Assembly (NCBI RefSeq): GCF_040115645.1
Contig: NC_089553.1
Location: forward strand, 2,976,001 to 3,040,000
DNA length: 64,000 nucleotides
Direction: 5' to 3'
From: Euwallacea fornicatus
Taxonomy: Eukaryota > Arthropoda > Insecta > Coleoptera > Curculionidae
Below, piece by piece: positions 1 to 11,495 of this stretch (position 1 is the first letter of the stretch; each line of letters begins with the position of its first letter). The translations under genes and the position numbers were made by a program. The notes under the pieces were generated by a model. The model was given only the letters and a program-made list of their open reading frames with translations, was not told the origin of the DNA and did not search any database.

Positions 1-1263
1 ACCGTCTGGTGGCTGATATTTTTGCACCCTTTTGCCCTTCGAGCGAATAACGGTAGCAAGGCTCGATGACAAAGCCCGACTCTCGATCAAATACTCGGAG
101 ATATCGATAGATCTGCAAAAATTAAAACTTTGTTACTAAAAATTTTTTATTTGGAAAATGTTTTAATTGCATGAAAGAATTGTGGTGCGTTCTTTGACGC
201 TCATTATTGTGGATAAAGTCGGTTCACCTCAAGACCAATATCATAGATTAAATTCGCATGCCAAAAAGCATAATAGACTAAATGAGGCGAATTAAAATTG
301 TATATAATCATTTACGTAGAGAAACTGAAATGTAGTAGCACCTTTTTTGAACAGTTCCTTGAAAGCTGTCATTTCACGCAAGAAAATTGCTTCTAGATCT
401 TACCATAATGAAAGAAATTACAATTTTTCGGTTTTTCGCATTTTCCAGAAAATCATAAGTTTTCTTGCAACTTTTGCGACGCCTGCGGACATATCTCTTC
501 GAGACGACTGTGTTCTTTGTTTCCAACTTTTCAATGGTTGAATGGGACAAGATTCTCTACTTCATAAAGAGGTGGATTAAGAAACAAAAAGAATTCCTCC
601 TTAAGGGTTTAATTGCTGGGTTATGACACCTTTGCCAGCAGGATCATTTCCATAGAAATATCAAACTCAATCAATGCCCTGATCTGATTTCTCTGTTTCT
701 GTGGAAGTAATCTTACTGGTAGAGTTAAAGAAAAATAGATTCCAAAACGCAGTAGCAGAGATAGTCAGCCATATTGTTGCACTGATTATAGAAGATTAAG
801 AGATTTAATTGATATTTTGTTAAATACACAATGTCTACTTAGATTGTATAAAATGATATTTGTAAGTGCAGACCCTTATTGGCAACTGTTTGACAATAAG
901 TAAACTTCAACCCTTCATATCTAATAAAAATGAAAAATAAAAACAACTTCTTACATGTTCCTCTAATTTCTTCTGCTGGTTCTTAGACCTGAGTCGTGGC
1001 ATCCACTCCCCCTTTAAAATACGACTATATGCTCTGTCATAATCCTGATCCCGAATGAAATCTTGGACAATCTTCTTGAGTTCACCAGAATTGGTTCTCA
1101 GTGGTCGGTACCGTATGTTCATCTTGTGGGAATTGAATCCCAAAATGGGATCAAGCACTAGAGATGTGGCCGCATCATCATTGTCTGAAAGCTCTTTGGG
1201 GGTCATAGAAGCAGGCTGCATTTTAGTGTTTTGCAAGGGCCTCGTGTGCACATCCACCACCAT
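1..1263 (-). CDS. Suv4-20: Histone H4K20 methyltransferase Suv4-20, N-terminal part (gene continues off the left edge)
   Basis: Two coding exons are visible, complement(1..112, 955..1263). Exon 1 opens with ATG and reads MVVDVHTRPLQNTKMQPAS, then ATSLVLDPILGF and EGWMP-like sequence (KGEWMPRL). It ends in a clean GTAAG donor after a complete codon. Exon 2 follows a TTTTGCAG acceptor in phase 0 and reads IYRYLRVFDRESGFVIEPCY and GAKISATRR before the window edge. These are the conserved N-terminal helical region and the approach to the SET domain of the Suv4-20/KMT5B-C family, which di- and trimethylates histone H4 lysine 20 in the nucleus, especially in heterochromatin. The SET catalytic residues lie outside the window. 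An acceptor-like ACAG stands 8 bases before the ATG, so a 5' untranslated exon further right is likely. The intron is 842 bp, long compared with other introns here. Family identification rests on recognised sequence and is strong; completeness cannot be judged. Confidence 0.9.
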
Positions 1264-3532
1264 TCTGGTACCTGTTTACTGAAGATCATTTAGATTAGTA
1301 AAGTCTTTGTTATGTAAAAGTGAATACATGACAACATGGGGTAGTTGGTTTGACAATCAATATTACAAGGTGAATGTTATAAAACAACAACAAACAACAA
1401 ACAAACAGAAAAAGGCACCTGTTTTTTATCCTTTTTTTGAATGCCATTTTATTTTGGTTGGGTGAACAAATGAAGAAGAATAAATGAAAATTGCCTGGAT
1501 GCAAATGGGCGGAGAAGCCACATGATTCAAGAAATTCTATAGGAAAAAGGGCTGAAAATTATTTCTTTATTGTGGATTTTCAAACCATTGTAGGAACCAT
1601 GACAATTCCTTTAAAGGGTCACTCCTACGAGTCGTTTTTACCAAATAAGGTGACTTACCCTTGGGAAAATTACGAAAAATCTACAAGCTAACTTATCACA
1701 GAATTTCACTATTACCAGTTCACTGCAGATTTGGGGCCAAACAATCCATATTATTCGAAAAAGTTCCAGGATCTGATGGTACAAAACAACGCCAGAAACA
1801 TCATGGCAGACGCTTTTTGTATGTTGACAAAACGATTTTTTTAGTGCGAGTTTATGCACTGGACGTTTAAAGTCTCGTACAATTCGATTCACCATCCATA
1901 TGCAGTGCTGATTGTGAATTAAAATATGATCATTTTAGTATAATTTTAATTTTAAACATAGTTTTCTCCAAAACGCATTTTTCCAGTAGAATGCGGGTTG
2001 CGGGTAGCGGATAGCAGAACACATTGAACACAAAGCAGTGTTGCCATTACGATCGTACAATATGTAGTTGGATTTTATCGAAGTTGAAGTAGACCCAGGA
2101 CTTTTTCTGGTCTAGATAACACCATATTGGTTTCCTACTAGGTTCCCCGTTATTTCTTTCATATCAACCCCTATTTTTAACTTTAATTTAGCTTAATATT
2201 CGTTGCAGTCCACATTTGTAGCATTTTATTCCCTATATTCAAAGAAACACGTATTCATAGTAAACGGCGATTATACCATATTTTATAATACTCGTCTATT
2301 GTACAAATGAAAAAGGGAAAAATGATACCCTGCAGCTGTTAAATAGAACTAGAACCATTTGAGAACAATAGCAAATTCTCCCATGGAATAGATTTATTCC
2401 GAATAGCAAGCTCTGGCAATGCAAATACATCCGAGATGTCAATGACATTTATAAAACTCTGCTCTCTGACGATGGGTAGCCGAACGACAGATATTTCCTG
2501 AGCAGGTCGCTATTCGATGCGGTAATCAAGATAATGAATTGTTAAAAATTAAAACTATCAATGATTATTTATAACAAAAGCTGTGTTTTTTAAATATCTG
2601 GGTGCGAATCTAATTTCGCAAACATGGGCCATGATACCTCTTAGATAATGTTACATACCTCGAACAATATTGTAAAGTCGTTTTTCTGAGAGTTTTACCA
2701 TATATCAGACATAATGTGATTAGAATCCTTCTATAAATGACGTGTGACATATCATTTAATCATGCATTAGATTCCTTCATCTAAACTCTACTCTAGTAAA
2801 TTTTTAAGGGTGGTCAAACATTTAGTTTTTTATTTATTTTTTCAAGGATGTTTTGTCACCAAAACGTCAAGAAAGTATGCAAGGCCTGAGCCTTTTTTGT
2901 CCTATTGCACTTCCCTTTGTTAAACTGCGATTTATATCAGGGGATACGATGATATTCCTATTTTAGACGTATTTTACATATTTATTCATTTCACATTGTC
3001 TGTTATTTTTCCTTTTCTACTAATTTTTCCAAGGAAATTCTCGTCATTAAAATGTCAAAAAACGTTTTCATCTGAGCCCTTATTAAAAGATGAATGTTAT
3101 CCTTAGTTATGGTTTTCGATTGGAATGGAAACAGTCGAAATAATTGCATTAACATTTGATTTCGATTAGCGTTGTTTTGATGCTTGCCTAGGCACTTGAA
3201 ACAAATTTTCAATAGTTTGAGTAAATATTCACCACCCGGTTGCAATCGCAAGTGGCTGATAACATTATTACAGATAAAAACACATTTCCTTGGGCACTCA
3301 AAAATGTTGTAAATAATCTTTTAAAACTTTATCATTCCGCTACTTTCTCATATATTTATAGGTACAATTTTTTTAATTAACGTTGAACAATCAATCCTCT
3401 AGACAACCTCTCTCATTGCGTGTACAAAGTGTAAAGTAAATTTTCCTAACATATTTCTCAAAAGATATTACGCGAGTACCCTCGACACTGCGTTGCGACG
3501 TTCTCAAACAATAAATCTACTTCAGATAAACT
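1264..3532. other. Intergenic region between Suv4-20 and the aspartic protease
   Basis: AT-rich sequence between two divergent genes. Apart from the weak two-exon candidate at 1599-1844 no coding signal was found on either strand; the other open frames lack splice support and recognisable sequence. Upstream regulatory DNA and the 5' untranslated exon of Suv4-20 probably lie in the left part, but no specific site can be named. Confidence 0.6.
1599..1844 (+). CDS. Candidate small two-exon gene, function unknown
   Basis: A possible coding model is join(1599..1649, 1719..1844). Exon 1 reads MTIPLKGHSYESFLPNK and ends before GTGACT. Exon 2 follows ATTACCAG in phase 0 and reads FTADLGPNNPYYSKK, then FQDLMVQNNARNIMADAF, ending CMLTKRFF and a TAG stop. 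The predicted product is 58 residues. The 69-bp intron is of normal size for this genome, and both exons are read in the same absolute frame, interrupted only by one TAA inside the proposed intron. The composition (many N, P, Y, K) looks protein-like, but I do not recognise the family. No promoter or polyadenylation signal supports it. Alternatives are an exon of a longer gene or chance open frame. Low confidence. Confidence 0.28.
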
Positions 3533-3560
3533 TATAAAAGTACTCTGCAATCAAAGTTCC
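3533..3560 (+). promoter_or_regulatory. TATA box and probable start region of the aspartic protease gene
   Basis: TATAAAAG at 3533-3540 is followed 20-25 bases later by an ATCAAAG sequence that could act as initiator; the ATG is at 3603, giving a short leader of about 45-50 bases. A strong TATA box and a short leader are usual for highly expressed digestive protease genes. Position relative to the gene is clear; the exact start base is inferred. Confidence 0.5.
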
Positions 3561-3602
3561 TTTGGTTATTATAGTTTTTGATCTGAAGTGAGCTGGTAAA
3601 AT

Positions 3603-5690
3603 ATGGCGCATTTTACATATGCCCTTATCGTCTTATTTTCCTTGGTTGCAGCAATAAGTTGCGCAAGCCTTACCAGGTATGTAAAGATTCAGTTACTCGC
3701 TCCATGAAGCTCTAATTTCAAATATATAGAGTGCCCTTAATCAAAGGCGTTACTCCGAGAAAGAATCTCAGGCACATCGGAGCCCATTTGGAGAGTCTTA
3801 AGCAGAGGTACACGGAAGGCATTCCGGAACCTTTGACTAACTATCTAGATGTACGTAGTGTTAGTATGTTGATATCTAAAATGTTGACCAAAGTATTATT
3901 AGGCACAATATTATGGAGAAATCACCATTGGAACGCCCCCCCAAACTTTTAACGTGATCTTCGATACTGGCTCTTCTAATCTTTGGGTGCCCTCTTCTAA
4001 GTGCAATTTGTTCAGCATCGCTTGCTGTAATATTGATTGACTTATACCCATTTAATTAATTAATTACGATAATCTAATTTTGCCTCAGGGATGCACAATA
4101 AATATAACGCAGACGACTCCTCTACCTACATTGAAAACGGAACCACTTTTGATATTGAATATGGATCTGGCAGTCTCAACGGGTTCTTGTCCACAGACTC
4201 AGTTGGGGTGCGTATGAAACCGTGTATGATCCCTTGTTATGTTTAAACACATTTAGATCGGGTCTGTGACCATTGAAAATCAAACTTTTGCCGAGGCCAC
4301 AAATGAACCAGGGTTGGCCTTCATCGCCGGCAAGTTCGATGGTATTCTGGGTCTTGCCTACCCAAGCATTTCTGTCGACGGAGTTCTACCCCCCTTCTAC
4401 AATATGATCAGTCAAAATCTCATTGATGAGACCGTTTTCAGCTTCTTCCTGAACAGGTAGGGCTTTGTTTACTTTACTGGCGGATGTACAGGGTGCTTCT
4501 TAACGTTGTCTTAACATATCAAAGTGTGATTTCTCAAATAATTTTATGAAAAAAAGTTCATATGAACATGTTTCCAGAACGGCCAAAATTTTTAGTTACA
4601 GGGTGTTGAAACTTTTTTTCGCATCGTTATTTTAAAATTTCTCAGACAGTGCTTTAGACTTTGATCAAAAAATTATTCTTGCCAGAAAATGTGAGTGGCG
4701 TATCAATTTCTTCGTGAAAAATATCGGAAGACGTGTGTGCAGGGCGACACTGATTTTGCAATTGATTTACTTTTCTAATCAAAATATGGGGTTTTATGTC
4801 CTAGTAACATGCACCAAAATCGAAAACGATATATAAACTGTTTTCAGAGAACTTTAAAAATAAAGATTTGAAAAGAAAAATTTCATCACCCTGTAGCTAA
4901 AAATCGGGATCGTTGCGGACATATGTTCATATGAACTTTTCTTCATAAAATGACCTGAGATATGACACCTTGAACTATTAGCAAGACATTAATGGATACT
5001 CTCTATAATCCTATTGGGTATTTCTTCGTATAGAGATGTTGACGGAAATGTTGGAGGAGAAATCATATTCGGTGGTTCAGATCCTGAATATTACGAAGGA
5101 GAATTCACTTATGTAGACGTGGACCGTGAGGCTTATTGGCAATTTAAAGTAGACGGCATTACTGCGGGTACTGACAAATTTTGCGAAGGAGGGTGCGAGG
5201 TTATTGCTGATACTGGTCAGTTTTGTGAATTTCAAGATCATCTCTTATAATCAAGTAAATATTTAATTTTTCCGTCATCAGGAACCAGCTTAATCACAGG
5301 CCCTACTAAAGAAATCGAGGCCCTAGCCAAATCTCTTGGAATCTTCTTTAACATTGCTGGAGAGTACCTGATCAGTTGCGACAAGGTTCCCTCTTTGCCC
5401 AATATTACTTTCACTTTTGAAGGAAAAGATTTTCCCTTGGAAGGCAAGGACTATGTTTTGGAGGTATTATCATTAACCCTTGTCTCGCAAAAATTAGTTT
5501 AAGACTTAAATGATTTTTTCAGGTCGACAGTGGAATGGGTGTCTCAGAATGCATTTTAGGCTTCATGGGACTGGATGTGGCCGCCCCAGCTGGTCCCCTG
5601 TGGATTTTGGGGGATGTCTTCATTGGAAAATACTACACCGAATTTGACGTTGGTAATAACCGAATCGGTTTTGCCAAGTCCAAAAACTAA
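3603..5690 (+). CDS. Cathepsin D-like aspartic protease, complete
   Basis: Model: join(3603..3676, 3730..3850, 3903..4026, 4089..4207, 4257..4456, 5034..5215, 5282..5463, 5523..5690), eight exons, 1170 nt, 389 aa, all GT-AG and in phase. Residues 1-20 form a hydrophobic signal peptide (ALIVLFSLVAAISCA). A propeptide follows (PLIKGVTPRKNLRHIGAHLE), and the mature enzyme begins near AQYYGEITIGTPPQTF. Both catalytic motifs of family A1 are intact: FDTGSSNLWVPS with Asp86 and IADTGTSLITGP with Asp272. The flap tyrosine is Tyr131 in IEYGSGS. The C terminus ends NRIGFAKSK, as in the family, and total length is normal. It should be a secreted or lysosomal endopeptidase active at acid pH; in beetles such enzymes are often gut digestive proteases, which fits the TATA promoter but is inference. 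All introns are 50-70 bp except intron 5 (577 bp), which is nearly filled by an inverted-repeat transposon. Cathepsin D is the closest class; cathepsin E or pepsin naming cannot be excluded. Confidence 0.95.
4488..5004. mobile_element. Inverted-repeat non-autonomous DNA transposon in intron 5 of the protease gene
   Basis: The left arm (from ACAGGGTGC at 4488 through AGTTCATATGAACATG near 4547) is matched in reverse complement by the right arm ending near 5004 (GTTCATATGAACTTTTC near 4929). A second, inner pair of ends is present: ACAGGGTGTTG at 4598 and CACCCTGT at 4887-4894. No open frame is carried. It accounts for about 517 of 577 bp of this intron. The outer right end is diverged and its last bases are uncertain. 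Confidence 0.75.
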
Positions 5691-6818
5691 GGGGATATTT
5701 CTTGATTTATGAAAAATTGTTAAACATTATACGGAACATGAAGCTATTGGTTTTATTTAAATAATATTTGAAGCCTGAATGGAAATGGATCGAGTAAATT
5801 TGAACCTGAAAATGGAGGGCATGAGGTTCTGAACCACCTTACATTGCTTGCAGGTGCTATAATTCGACTAATGTTTCAACGTTTTCAACAGATGGCGCCA
5901 TGAACATAACACAACAAACACTCCAACGTTTTATATTATCACTCTTTTTTAAATTTTCATTGGGGAATTTGGAGAAATAAAACACCAAGCGATGTGCCAC
6001 ATACACAGTGTCTTAAACTTTATTTCCATGAATTTTCTAAAAACCCTTCATAAGACTTTCAAAGTAATTAAATAATTGTGAATGCGATCGTAGACGTACA
6101 GTGCAGTGTTGGAGCTGTAGTTCTTGCTGGGTTTAATTCAATTTTTCACTCAGCGTCGATGAACTAGCTGTCGCTATGAGTAATGATGAGAAAGGCGTAG
6201 CCTTTATGTGGTCCGGAAAAATTCATGTCGATTTTTGATCAAGAGGTCTTTAGGTCAGTCCATGGGAAAACATGGATTGCGGTCAGTTTCGACATTTTCA
6301 ACCCGTTTACCGCATTTTCTTGGATAGATTCGTTGAAAAAAAATAACGTACTTTTGCCGAAAAATTTAAGTTTCACGTGTCAGTTTTATCATGACAAATT
6401 GCAGTTTCAGTTGCTGGAAAACCAGACGTCTCTCTTCCATATTTTCCAAGACTGATTTTTTTCCAAGTATTGGATAGGATTCAGGATCGGAAAAAACATG
6501 CGCTGCGTCACTGCTTATTGCGCGAGAATGATTTTTTATGCGTCAGTTCTACCAGTGAAAATTGGGGCTTTGTTCGTTTGGAAACCAGAGGCATATCAAC
6601 AAAAATTTTAGGCTGTTGTTAAATAAGAGAAAACAGCAACTTTTCTTTTGACTGAGTCGACTTCAAACCTCCTATAGTTGCCCAGATCCCTGTGCTGTTC
6701 ATTTTTAGCATATCGGGTATTGTTGGAAATCATCATATCAAGTATTAATGAGGTTCATTAATGAATGATTAGAGTTGCAATTGTTGAGTGATTTATACTG
6801 AAGGAAATGAGCCAAATC
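5691..6818. other. Intergenic region between convergent genes
   Basis: The aspartic protease (plus) and the receptor gene (minus) converge here, so both 3' untranslated regions lie in this stretch. An AATAAA at about 5976 could serve the protease; reverse-strand AATAAA at about 6018 could serve the receptor. No other gene or repeat was recognised. Confidence 0.5.
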
Positions 6819-9800
6819 TTAATGGCTTTGTGGATTTAATTTGTTATCACCCCATTTAAAACTCTCCTGAGTCATGATATACGTCATCCAGTAGAACAAA
6901 TTGAATAAACAAAATGAGGTTGGGAAGACGATGCGGGCCACCCGATCGATGAGAGAAACGCTGTTGACGTGCCGAATGCTCCCGTGGTGTCCTCGCGTAT
7001 TCAAATCTGCAAGATTAAGCTATAGCGACATCTTAATCGCATATAAATATATACCAGGTGTCAAAAAAACCTGGACACAAGAACTTGGATTTAATACGCA
7101 GATAAAAAAAAGTAGTAGCAAGTGATGGAGACTTGGCAACGCCTCGCTTAGTTTTTGTTTCTGAAAATGACAGTGACAGAAACGTAGACATTTTTATCGA
7201 CTACGCAGCCAAATTTAGGAATTTCATTATTTTGTATGATACTGAATTGAATAATATCAATGTGAATTCAACTCCCAAGGGAATGAAGGTACTGAGGAAT
7301 TGAAGAAAAATTTTTCATTGCGAGTCATAAAAAGTAAAGTTTTTTAAATTCAGTTCGTTCATTTACACTATCTATAACAAATGTCGCCATTTAAGTCATT
7401 GGAACGTCAATTAGGAGCGAATTATTTGACAGATCTGTGTATAACACAACTGTCAGAATGGCTATATGTTTTAATGGTACTCTTTGCGGTGTTCCAGATT
7501 TTGTTTGACACCCTGTAGATTGTATTTACCCAAGGCAGCGGCTTCGCGTTGCCTTTGTTTCCTAAACTTATCATCCCCCTTCAGACAATAAAGAAATTGT
7601 TTCCATCTCGCCAACTTGCACTCAGTTTGGGTCGTTTTCTCCACTGTTACCTTAACCGAAGGTGATGTTTGGATGCTGGACACCAGAGACGTTCGTTTGG
7701 GGCTTTGATACAGCGAAGTCGTCTGAAAACTTATCCTACTTCTCATAAATTCCCCTTAAATCATCAGCTCACATTGTAAATGGGACAAACAATCGAGCTT
7801 TTCCTTCGACGATTGTCAGAATTTTCCATGAGGATATCAGCTGCAGTACTGCCTATAAACTCCGAGGATGGTTCGTCGCAATCCTCCCATTCGTCTTCGT
7901 CTATTGGAATTTCGCCGCTACCCACCTAAGATATACGATAATGGGCGCATTCAGAGCATTGAACCGCTTTATTGCAGCAGTTGCATTTCGCTGAGGCGGC
8001 GACTAAAAGCGGTAAAATCCGCCACGCTTGAAAGCTCGCATTTTGAATCTTCAGTTATCACAAATTAACAACTGCTTGTCAATTAGCGTTCACAGCGAAA
8101 TCAGGCTGCACCGCTACAAATTCCCCGAATGCGTCCAATAATGAAACAAACTCGATTCATGAATAATATAGGATGTCCCAAACATATACAGACAAAGTTT
8201 AAGGGGTGGTGGGGGATGTTAAAATAAACTTTTTTCTTAAATAAACATACGCCGATAAATGACCCATTTGAGCAGGAAAAAGGCAATATAGCTTTGGTCA
8301 TTATTATCAGTTTTTGTTCGTGTTAAACGTTCTTCTTTGATAAATGAAAAATAGTTTACAGTAATTGTTGAAAATTTTGACCATTGGCTTTAATACACAG
8401 CTGCACCGTCGGTTCATTGATTCACGGAGTCTATGGAATGTTCCGAGAAGAGCGGTTAGATGTGTGCAACTGGCCATTATTCTTGCTAAGAGATCTTCCT
8501 CGTTACGAATAGGCGTTTGGAAGACCATAGATTTGAGATAATCGCGAAGGAAAAAATCTAGGGTGTTGAGATCAGGAGAACGGGAAGGCCCGGTTGCGAG
8601 ATCTCTTTTTCCAATTCATCGGTACACATCGGTAAATTTTTCAAATCAGAAGTATTTTTGTTTTATTTTGGAGACATATGTTTGTTAAAGAAAAAAATTT
8701 GTATTGATATTCCTCACCACTCCTTAAAATGTGTTGGTATATTTTTGGGGCACTCTGTATGGTTACTTTAGTGAAATAATGCACTCCTGCGAATTCCAAT
8801 AGTGTGGCAATGCAGTAAAAGAAGCTCATCAGCAGAAACCAATCCAGAGCAGTTGCGTAGCGTACTTTAGGCAAGTCCGTTCTGGAATCCAGGCTTATGG
8901 TGGACAGCGTCAAGACCGTGGTTATACCTTAGGCACAAATCAACTTTTATTGCCTGCGTTATCAAAGAAAAACTTACCCAGTCCGACCCTGTCGCTTGTA
9001 GCTTCTCGGTGAATCCAGAAGGAAACCCAAGAGAGCACCACGATCAGGATACAGGGGACGTAAACTTGAATCAGGAAATACCCAGTGTGACGCTGGAGAT
9101 TAAAAGAGACTTCCAACACGGAAAAATCATCTGATAAGTGAAGTATATGAAGCACTTGAAATTAGTGACGCGTTCAGAAAATGGTACCTTCTCTCCTCTT
9201 GAAAGTAAAGTTCCTCGAAGGGTAACTAATTAAGTCAAACTGGGACAGGGTCATCCCTGCTACGAAATTCACGCTTTTGTCGTTTTGCCAGTGGTAGACT
9301 AAATCCCTGGAAGTGTACGCGTCTGGAAAAATCAGGATCGACGCATTGTTCCTGGAGATTACACAAAACTTACAACTTCCTAATAAAAGGGGGCACGACT
9401 GTCTGTCCATGGGAAAACTTTTTAATTCCATGGGGCATTTGGCTTTTATCGTTAACCTAATAATAAGTTAAATACAATAATGTGTTCAGACGCAATATTA
9501 AGAGAACACTCTCTGCGATTTTCACGGTTCCCGAGGAACCGTTAAATTAAAAATCTCGCAAAATGCCGAAATAGTTTTTGCGGGGCACCACAAGCTATTA
9601 AAAAAAAAAATGGCCGAATTGCGCATGTGCAGTCCCTGTGGTTCAAGGCTCTGGGGGCATTAATCGGCGGCTGTTTTGGGCTTCATTTCTATCAGCTACA
9701 TAATTTTTATATTTGTTTCATTCATTTGCAGCCACTGACTAAACGTTGTTCCTCACATGCTCAGCAATTTATGACTAAAGATATCTTAAATTGTAAATTA

Positions 9801-11495
9801 CCGCATTGAATACAAGATATCTCCATCTTGACTAATTCTCAGCAGCTTGTTGGGAACTGTGATGGTATGAACATAGGAGTTCTTTCCATTGTAGAAATAT
9901 GTGTCCGGACGCCATATTCGTTCCAACATTTTAATGGAGAGCGACAGAGATTTGATGGGTCCCACAAAGGAAAGCCGCTGATCACGCCAGTATTGCCGGA
10001 AATAACAATCCATTGAGTATTCCTATGAAATTCAATTTAGCATATCAATAAATGGTGTGATTCAATAGGATGCAGGGGCGTAGCAAGTCCAGAATCGAAA
10101 TAATAGATTCCCTGAAGGTATCTTTTTGAAACTGGGAAAAATATGTCGCTGGACTAGCTGAGAGGGATTTGATGTAACTTACCATATCTAGTTCAGAAAC
10201 AGGTCCCATGCTCCTGATTAGTATGTTTGTTTGGACCACAGTGGGGTGACCTATAAACAAACCCAAGTACGTCATAAAGCATGCGAAAATGTTCTTGGGG
10301 CACGTAAAAAATCAACCACGGGCATGTAGAAATCAGTGCATGCGCGAACACGTGAAATGCGAAAAATAAACTACGGACAAGTTAGAAGTAATTTTGGGAG
10401 CACGTAAAAATAAATTATGGGCAGGTAGATGTAAACTGTAGATATGTAGATAATTATCTCAAGAACGCGTGAAACAATTACCTGAAGGCACGTAAAATCG
10501 AAACTGCAGGCACGTAAAAATGATCTACGAGCGCGTGAAAAAAATCATTTTCGGGGCAGAAAAAACGAATTATGCGCGCGTAGATATACACCGCGGATAC
10601 GTGAAAAAAGGTTTTGGGAGCTCATAATAAATATTTACAGATATATGATAAATAAACTACGGGTGCGTAGAAATCAAACTATAGGCACGTAGAAATAAAC
10701 TACGAGAATGTCAAAGACGTTCTTAGGAGCACGTAAAATAATTAACTAGGGGCACGTGAAATGTAATTTTGGGGCGCGCAAAAACAAATTATGGGCAGGT
10801 AACATGCACTGTGAATACGTGGCAAATAAACTTGGGAGCTCGTAAATATCGAATTGTGACAAACCAAGAACGGGTACACAGAATGAATTTATGATCATGT
10901 ACTGCTTTTTGCCAATTTTGTAGTAAATCTATCGGTTAACGTTACTCCCAAATAAAATAGAAAGCATTACGAACGGATCCATAGGTCGTGTAGAAAGCGG
11001 TTTTAAATCTCAAAGGCACTATAAAACGCGGCGAACAAAATACTCTTTTAAGTGCCTTTTAAGTTTCTTAATACATATATATCCGACGACACGTATATTT
11101 CCCTTTGAAGTTCGTCTAGAATGTTCATAGTTTCAGGAAAATGCCCGAAAGCAGGACATTGAAAACGAAATTCCTTCATTCCCCTGAAGGGAAAGAGTAA
11201 ACTTGGTTTAAATGTGGCACGTTTAAACCAAACCAATTTATGAATATTCGCTATTTACGAACCTTTTCCATGGCTGGGCAATTGAGAGCTTTCGTAATTC
11301 TTAAGTAGATCTTCCAAGATAATGGTTATGTTCTTGCTGACAACATCGTTTGGTCCGGTGTTTCGCATCTGACGAATCAAAGATTCGTTGCTACCCCTAA
11401 GTTTCCGCGAGATGTTATCTGTTAATTCCTTATTGATGTTTCCTTGATGTGGAGCTCTTTCCAGAAGCTTAATTCTATAAGGTGCGACAAACGTA
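6819..11495 (-). CDS. CG8916-like: Alpha-like GABA receptor subunit of the insect 8916 type, lacking only the first exon
   Basis: Ten exons: complement(6819..7006, 7530..7722, 7773..7925, 8767..8927, 8978..9130, 9188..9322, 9374..9456, 9802..10022, 10183..10250, 11263..11495), 528 codons before the stop, all in phase. In order: N-terminal helix (ILEDLLKNYESSQLPSHG), PTVVQTNILIRSMGPVSE, WRPDTYFYNGKNSYVH and VPNKLLRI (alpha-like), the Cys-loop CPMELKSFPMDRQSC, TM1 (YFLIQVYVPCILIVVLSWV), TM2 (GITTVLTLSTISLDSRTDL), TM3 (ALDWFLLMSFFYCIATLLEF), a loop starting VGSGEIPIDEDEWEDCDE, and TM4 (RIVFPTSFCLFNLFYWM) with a TAA stop. It is a pentameric Cys-loop receptor subunit of the neuronal surface. The linker before TM2 reads ATSDRVGLG in place of the PAR motif typical of chloride-selective subunits. 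VGSGEI after TM3 and SLDSRTDL after TM2 favour the 8916 subunit over GRD. The signal peptide exon, expected to end in phase 2, was not identified in 11.5-15 kb. Assignment to the alpha-like class is secure; 8916 versus GRD is probable. Confidence 0.9.
8168..8760 (-). mobile_element. Non-autonomous IS630/Tc1/mariner-type element with transposase 3' remnant, in an intron
   Basis: Ends are inverted copies: GGATGTCCCAAACATATACA at 8171 and, in reverse complement from 8760, ACAGAGTGCCCCAAAAATAT. Inside, the minus strand keeps part of a DDE transposase reading SRSPDLNTLDFFLRDYLKSM, FQTPIRNEEDLLARIMAS, then RLRESMNRRCSCVL. The N-terminal half is missing. It lies in the intron after the TM3 exon of the receptor gene, and its right end is only about 5 bp from the splice donor. 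Confidence 0.75.
10290..10880. repeat. Diverged minisatellite rich in CACGTA/CACGTG-like words
   Basis: Roughly 25 degenerate repeats of a 20-26-bp unit resembling AACTACGGGCACGTAGAAAT fill most of the 1012-bp intron between the first two known exons of the 8916-type gene. Words such as CACGTAAAA, CACGTGAAA and TACGTGGC recur every one to two units. Copies differ at many positions, so the array is old. No open frame. Confidence 0.75.

Noticed and set aside
9374..9456. Early stop after the Cys-loop in the 8916-type gene
   Set aside because: A GTAAGT donor at 9373 and an acceptor at 9324-9323 give a 51-bp intron that restores YAYTSRDLVY.
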